This document shows, piece after piece, positions 58,265 through 64,000 of a DNA stretch of 64,000 nucleotides. Below the pieces are notes generated by a model. That model searched no databases and was not told the origin of the DNA. It worked only from the letters and a program-made list of their open reading frames with translations. The position numbers and the translations under genes are program-made. Every line of letters starts with the position of its first letter. Within the stretch, counting starts at the first letter, position 1. This stretch comes from Heterocephalus glaber (lineage: Eukaryota; Chordata; Mammalia; Rodentia; Bathyergidae): positions 11,719,522 to 11,783,521 of the forward strand of contig NW_004624778.1 in assembly GCF_000247695.1 (NCBI RefSeq). Reading direction: 5' to 3'.

Positions 58265-58800
58265 CAGGGCTTAGGAGGCGGTGCTCACTGTGGGCCCACA
58301 CACACACCATTTTTGTTTTTTGTTTACTGTGGTTTCAAGGTGCAAGTCTTCCTGAGTAGCTTCCTGACAAGGGCTGCCTCAGAGGCACAATGTCTGAGGT
58401 GGAAATATTTCCCGGGAAGGTTGAAGGCACTATCACTGTCCCCAGGTCTTCCAGATGCCAGAGACACCAGTGGAAAGTCCAAGACAGTTCTGTGTTCCAA
58501 CTTCTGTATGCAACACAGCCTACTCTGTTCCCTCTCTGAAAGTTTTATAAATCTTTTGGCCTTCTGTAATGCCACAGTGATGTGCCTGGGGTAGGTCTGC
58601 CCATTCATAATGTTCATGCAGTCTGGAGCCAGTCTTGGGAGCTTTCTTGTAGAACTTCTTTGGCTCTTCCATCTCCTCGGATCCCTTTATCCTCTGCTTC
58701 CGGAAGTGTCCCACTCACCTTTTCCTGTTGGCCTTATTTCCATAGTTTTTCTATCCTGATTTTACACCATTGTCTTCTTCTCTATATTCTGATAAAGTCC
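58265..58800. other. Unassigned sequence
   Basis: Two overlapping minus-strand frames at 58,324-58,714 (one with a lysine-rich start MEEPKKFYKKAPK) are suggestive of a decayed retrocopy, but I cannot name a parent gene and no poly(A) or TSD is evident. Confidence 0.3.
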
Positions 58801-58808
58801 GTTGATAG

Positions 58809-58838
58809 TCTCTCTTTCTCTCTCTCTCTCTCTCTCTC
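58809..58838. repeat. (TC)n microsatellite
   Basis: About 15 TC units with one TTT interruption near the start. Confidence 0.9.
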
Positions 58839-58839
58839 C

Positions 58840-59320
58840 TCCTACTGAAGTTTAAAATTCTGCTGTTATATGTTTAATTTCCTAGAGTTCTACTTTATTC
58901 TTTGGATGTTCTCTTTTTATAACCTCCTATTCTCATTTTATGGGTTCATTATCTCTTCTTATCTCTCTGAAGGCATCAATTATAGTTTTATGGAAGTTTT
59001 CTTCTACTCCTAGACTTGGCTCTATCCTTCTAGCTCATTTTTTGTTTTGTTTACTTCTCTCCTCTCCTCTCTCTCTCTCATTCATTAGAGGTTTTTCCCC
59101 TACAAATATCACATGATCTTTGACCATAAGTTATATTTAACAGTGAGATTTAATAGTGAGATACTAAAAAGTTGGTGATAGGAAGAAATGGTTAAAATAT
59201 GTGCATGTAAAAATCTGCCAAAATGAAACACATTAGCCTATATAACCAATATGCACTAATAAAAATGTGGAGGAAAAGTTGTGATTTTTCTATGGAGGAT
59301 TAGGTAGGAATCCAGTCATT
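58840..59320. other. Old interspersed-repeat-like AT-rich sequence
   Basis: Phrases such as cctattctcattttatgggt, tctcttcttatctctctgaa and tatagttttatggaagtttt resemble an old LINE or LTR internal region that I cannot name. Another LINE-3'-end-like stretch with cactaataaaaatgtgg lies near 59,250-59,275. Confidence 0.35.
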
Positions 59321-59324
59321 TCTT

Positions 59325-59352
59325 TAGTAATATATATATATGTACATATATA
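59325..59352. repeat. TA-rich simple repeat
   Basis: Reads aatatatatatatgtacata and then tatatttc, a short alternating TA tract. Confidence 0.8.
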
Positions 59353-60855
59353 TTTCTTTTAGACTAGTCAGTTTCCTTGCAAAGGAACCCTCTAATCATC
59401 TGGGGACTAGACCCTGTCTGCCTGTACTCTTGGAGCTCAAAGTGGAAAGGTGGAAGAAGTCTCTCCACTTAGGACACAGTTTTTAAATATATTCATTTAC
59501 TCTGAGTCCAGTGTTCAAACTTGCCCTTGTTGTATGCAGTGTTTCTAGTGAGTCTAGACCTACTTGGAATCATTTCTTTTGGAAAGGAAACTTCTAATCT
59601 TTGACCAAGGAGAAGCTGGGGAGTTGAGGAAGGGAATTTTGGGGTCTAATTCATCTTGTTGCAGATATCGAACCAGTCCCAAGTTTTTAAATACATTCCT
59701 CATTCCCCTCCAGAAGTACCTGAAACTCCAAGTTCTCACCTGAGGTAAGTTTGAGGGAAGGAAGGGGAGGCGAGTGCTTCTAGAACCTTCTCTTTAGCAC
59801 CCAACCTTGGTTCCTGCTCTTCTCTCTGTGGAATCATTTTCCAACCATCCATCCACAGTCTTGTTGATACCCCTCATCTGCTGGCATCCATTTGCATGCT
59901 CCCATTGTCCTTGTGAAGGGGGGCTCTTGTCAATTCCTGTACTGTTGCGTGGTTGCAGGGTGGGGGTGATCAGGGAAGGGCAGAGACTCATGTACACTGT
60001 CAAGTCACCACACCTAACCAGAAGACTCTCCTAGATCTTTAGGCTTCTCAAGGTGGGGCTTCTTCAGGGATTAGGGCACACATGCCACACTGCCCACTCC
60101 TGCTTAGGCAACTTCCGGAGCACTGTCACTTCAGGGTCCACAGGCCCTTCCCTAGGATCCACACTGTCCTTGGCTGCAGCAAATACTCTGACTCCTGTCA
60201 CCAGCCCTTGGCCTGTTTTCCCATTGGAGGTGCTTCCCCACCCAGCTCAATAGAGCACCATCACCACGACCCCCTGCCCACACAGAGGATTCCCAAGAGA
60301 CTCTGAGTGAGTCTGGCAGGAAGAGCCAGCGGGGAGCCCTTTACAGGTACAGATCATCCCGATCTCCCATGGTTCCTTTTGTGGCTGCTTTTAGGGTCAC
60401 ACCTCAGAAACCCAGCCAGGCATACTTAATGACCCATGCGCCACAGTTAGCTACAGAGAGGGCCCATATGGCTGGTGTTGGTGCAGGTCTTACCTGGGCA
60501 AGACAAGAAGGGCCAAGCTAAGGCCTGCCCAGCACTAGCCTCGTGGATGTAACACCACACCACCATAGACAGGCAGGGACAAAGCAGCCACTTCCACACA
60601 CACCAGGTGTGAGATTAAGGCTCACAGGCCAGGTCCTGGCCTGCTATTGCAGTTTTCTCATAAACACTATGAAAATCCATTGAGTCAGTAGGACAGAGTT
60701 CTTCACAGACAGTTATCATTTAGCAGGAAATGAATCCTTGTACCCAGAGCCACGTCAGATAAACAATAGACATGCCATATCCTGACAGAGGTATGGCCCA
60801 AAGCTGCCACCAGCCGTCTGCCCTCCCTTGGGCTCATACCTACACAGCAGCAACC
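59353..60855. other. Unassigned sequence
   Basis: No gene or repeat was recognised. Confidence 0.35.
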
Positions 60856-60868
60856 AAAGGAGGCAGAA

Positions 60869-60993
60869 GCCAAGCACAATGATGTGCACCCATAATCTCA
60901 GTTACTTGAGAGGCTGAGGCAGGAGGATCACTAAAGCCCAGGAGTTCAAAGCTACACTGGACAATATAGGGAGGCCCTAACTCAAAAGAAAAA
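60869..60993 (+). repeat. B1 SINE
   Basis: Reads gccaagcacaatgatgtgca, cccataatctcagttacttg, agaggctgaggcaggaggat, then ggaggccctaactcaaaaga and an A-rich tail. The TSD gaggcagaa lies at 60,860-60,868 and 60,994-61,002, though its first copy overlaps the element head slightly. Confidence 0.85.
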
Positions 60994-61002
60994 GAGGCAG
61001 AA

Positions 61003-63575
61003 AGTGTGTGGGGTCCTTGTGGGAAAGGCAATATTCATCAGGGGCTCCCTCCTGCTCTCTTGAAAAGCAACAAACATGGTCCTATCTGCTGGGGGGAGGC
61101 AGCAGTGTGTAGCCCATTATAGGTACCAGACATGGCGATCCTGGCCATCTCTAGCACTGTGCCCTGGAACCCAGTGCAGATCCAGGATGTCCCACCAGCA
61201 AAGTGCAGTCATCACACTACTGTAGGTGTGTATTTTTTCTGGGAGAAGTTGGAGCCAAGCATCTCAACGCCTCTAGTCTCACAGGAGCCTACAGCAGGCT
61301 GTGAGATTATTTTTATATACAGTGATCATTCTCCTGCATGGTGTTACCTCCTCCCCAAGACAAACAGAACTTACCTGTTCTTCAGAGATCAAGACATTGA
61401 ACACCAGGCATGCTAAAAAGGAGAGTCATCTACTTTGAATTATTTTTTAAACCCAAGATCAATAATAATAAAGGGAATTCCCTTCCTACCCTCAACAGCC
61501 ATGAATAATCGCCTGGAAGCAAAGAAACAGCCTGGGATATCAACTCAGGACCCTGGAGGCCACAGAAGAGGCTTCTATTGCATCCTCATTAACTTGATCA
61601 AAGCTGCTCTGTTGTCCATTCCTACAGTGACATCACCATTGGTTTGTCCCAGCCCTGGCAAGTTTTCAACTTGAGCCCAGTCACTCATGACTTTGGGCTT
61701 TCCATGAACCTCCTTCTGGTCCCTTCCTGGAACTCTGCCCTCTCTCACCCACACTCCAGGTAGCCTGACTTTCCTCAGACCTCCCTCCCTCCATCTCTTC
61801 CAGAGCCACCTCCTTTACCATGGCCCCAGACTTCTTTTTTTTAAAAATTTGTTATAAAATATTCCAGAAAGATAAGAAGGAAAAAGATTAATATGACAAA
61901 CACCTGTGTTGCCACCACCCATGACACTGGTATAAGGCAGCTCTTCCTAATGCCAAGCCACATCCTTCTCTGACACAACACTACTAGCAGGCTTTGTTCC
62001 ACCGGGCCTTGGAAAAAGCCCAGGAAGCCACATCTATCCACAGCATCCACAGCACACCCAGTTGTCACCTGGACTCTGCCCTGTGTGTGTTTTCCCTACC
62101 CTTGTGGCTACATGAAGCTTTCTTCCACCCACCCCCCAGCCTACCTTCTTCTTTGTGATGACAATGCTTTCCTTTGTCAGGGTAGGGGTTGCCTAAGGCC
62201 CCCGTGGATTTAAAAGGCTCAGGGGCAAGTCAGTTACACTGTGGACTTTTACCTGGATGGGAGGACCAGGCAGGACCTCAGTGTTTCCTTCCCATTCAGC
62301 ACTGGGCCCTACTATGGACCAGGTAGGAGGAGCAGGGGCTGGGAGGAAGCATGACAGGGACACTCTGCCCTTGTGGCCTTGCAGTTTGTAGGGAGCAACA
62401 GGCATGTGCCCAGAGGCAGCTTAAACCAAGTTGGCAGCACTGGAGTCTGGGGGATCCACTTGTGCAGCAGAGAGGGAGCAGGTGAGGCTAGGAAGTCATA
62501 AAAGGATGACAGCCTGGACTCCAGGGGATGGGTAGCATGGATAGAGGTAGAGATGGACAAGGTGGGACCTTCCAGTGAGAGAAAGTGAGTCAGGAGGCAG
62601 AGCTGAGGCCCAAGCAGAGAAGGGAGTCCCCTCAGGCTGGAGGTGGGGAGCAGGCTACCAAATGAGGCAGCTGCACAGGTGACTGTGGGACCCTCTGCTC
62701 AGACTTTCAGTTGAGGAATGTGTGTGTCAGACAACCCTTTGTGACTGCATCCCCACCATACTCCGATACATAGAGGCTGTGGGAGGGAGGCGACAGAAAG
62801 ACAGCACTATTGACTGGCACAGCCAGAGCAGGGGTGGAAGATGACTCCCCCATACCCTCTCAGGTGCAGCCTGTGCCCCAGGAGACAAAGGGCACCCACA
62901 CAGGGCAGGGGTCCTGGTGGCTGGCACACACAGCCCCAGGAAGGAGCAGGGGCTTGGGGCAGAGAATGCTCCCCATTCTCCAGGAGCCTCCCGAATAAAG
63001 TTCACTGTCCACTGCCCTGGCTCCCCGCCTTTGCTCTCCATCTGCACCTGGACTTTCATCTCAGCAGCTGTGCAGCCCTGCTCCTCATTCACACCGCAGT
63101 AGCCCCTCCAAGGATATCAGGCCCTCTGTCAAGCAGGATTAAGGTACAGGCCCCTGGCTTTGGTACCTCCTCAGAGTGGGTCTTCCCACCTTTCCCACCC
63201 AAGCCCCCATTCATTGCCTCCACTGCCCTCGCTCGCTCTGCCAAGTCCACATCCAGCACCACATCGCCAGAGCATACAGGGCTAGACACAACACACCTGT
63301 CTCCCAAGGCCGGTTCTAACTCAACACAGTCCCAGCTCCAGGCAGAGGCAGGAGGCAAGGCAGCATCTCGCAGTGAGCTGGGGCTGGAAGGCAGCTGGCA
63401 GCTCCTTGGGGAGCTCTTTGCTAAGCCTGCTGCTTGAGAAAACGTTAAAGCCACCAAGAAGAAAACAAGTTTGAGTCCATTTCAGGACCACTCAGCTGTA
63501 GAAGAGCAAATGTTCTCTTCTACTTCCAAACACATAATTCTGGAAATGCCAACACCAGGGATTGCAACTTGATGG
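61003..63575. other. Mostly unique sequence
   Basis: No repeat was confidently recognised. A GC-richer part at 62.8-63.45 kb has open frames on both strands (198 codons plus, 122 codons minus) that overlap as complements and match nothing known. No gene is called. Confidence 0.35.
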
Positions 63576-63579
63576 CATT

Positions 63580-64000
63580 TTCTTTTTAAATTTTATTTTA
63601 TTGGTACATTTTAAGTATACAATATAATGACATTCATCATTGGAAATTTGCACCTTTACTTAATCTGTCTTGGTTCTTATTTTTCCCCCTTCACCTGCCC
63701 TCCCTTCAACCCCTCCATTCCTCCCTATTTACAGAGACTTTGTTTCCATTTTTTCATTTTCGCATATTAATTCCATTCCCTTCTCTCCTTTCCTCTACCC
63801 TTCCCACTTCCCCTTCCCCTTTGCCCCTTTTCTTCCTATTTCACATTATCTATTAAACCTTTTAGTCCTTATTTACACTTTCAGTTTCCCACACTAGAGA
63901 AACTATTCAGTATTTACACGTGTGTCCTATTTATTTCACTTAAGAGTATGGCCTCAATGTGCATCCACTTAGCTATAAATGTCTCTAATTTATCATTTTT
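63580..64000 (-). mobile_element. L1 3' end running off the window
   Basis: The plus strand shows a T-rich start, then attttattggtacattttaa-type text, tgacattcatcattggaaat, ttggttcttatttttccccc, the pyrimidine-rich complement of the L1 polypurine 3'UTR, and finally ttatttcacttaagagtatg. It matches the unit at 54,233-54,763 in reverse, but with only one copy of that unit. It continues past the window edge. Confidence 0.8.

Noticed and set aside
58324..58714. Possible processed pseudogene on the minus strand (starts MEEPKKFYKKAPK)
   Set aside because: I could not identify a parent gene, and there is no poly(A) tail or TSD. Left as unassigned.
1..64000. CRISPR arrays, operons, insertion sequences, phage genes or other prokaryotic systems
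   Set aside because: SINEs, LINEs, LTRs and microsatellites show vertebrate nuclear DNA. No regularly spaced repeat array was seen.

Overview
The window is mammalian nuclear DNA, very probably from a non-muroid rodent. The repeats show this. There are tRNA-derived SINEs of the ID type, a second and fresher tRNA-like SINE family (here called the 'atttagctcagtggtt' family), 7SL-derived B1 monomers and B1-dID dimers. There are also rodent-style L1 3' ends with polypurine 3'UTRs, MaLR LTRs, MIR, L2, Tigger, MER5 and mariner relics. No clear B2 copy was seen. A sciurid- or castorimorph-like rodent fits best, but the species is an inference.

No complete protein-coding gene could be recognised. Almost all open frames are short, share no residues with a family I know, and often run through SINEs, LTRs or simple repeats. 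The window reads as intergenic or intronic sequence with one strong promoter-like feature, a CpG island at about 21,340-22,460 containing TATA, CCAAT and GC-box motifs. A weaker candidate is a 62-bp exon on the minus strand at 45,256-45,317, with a good RFX-type X-box about 0.3 kb upstream of it on that strand.

Layout. 1-5 kb: old MIR/L2 and unassigned sequence. 5-12 kb: repeat-dense, with several young SINEs with clean target-site duplications (TSDs), a Tigger relic, an ID, a B1 and a MaLR LTR containing a G-quadruplex motif. 12-21 kb: mostly unique sequence with many MIRs, a GGAA polypurine tract and a 3'-truncated U6 snRNA retropseudogene. 21.3-22.5 kb: CpG island. 22.5-33 kb: MIRs, a B1, a split L1 and microsatellites, with a 205-bp assembly gap at 31,035-31,239. 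33-37 kb: L1 ORF2-region relic, a rearranged mariner and a B1-dID. 37-46 kb: largely unique, with a few stretches that look like conserved noncoding DNA. 46-52 kb: two L1 3' ends, a TG microsatellite and a MaLR LTR. 54-60 kb: an L1 3' end with an internal tandem duplication, nested SINEs, and an endogenous-retrovirus solo LTR inside an older LTR. 60-64 kb: a B1, unique sequence and an L1 that runs off the end.

I found no convincing new biological system. The most useful observations concern mobile-element history: a SINE-spacer-SINE unit sharing one TSD, a mariner with opposed transposase fragments, an L1 3'UTR duplication, nested LTRs and a truncated U6. The CpG-island promoter has no recognised gene. 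All repeat assignments were made by eye against remembered family consensus sequences, so ancient-repeat boundaries are approximate (plus or minus tens of bases), whereas TSD-bounded elements are placed to the base.
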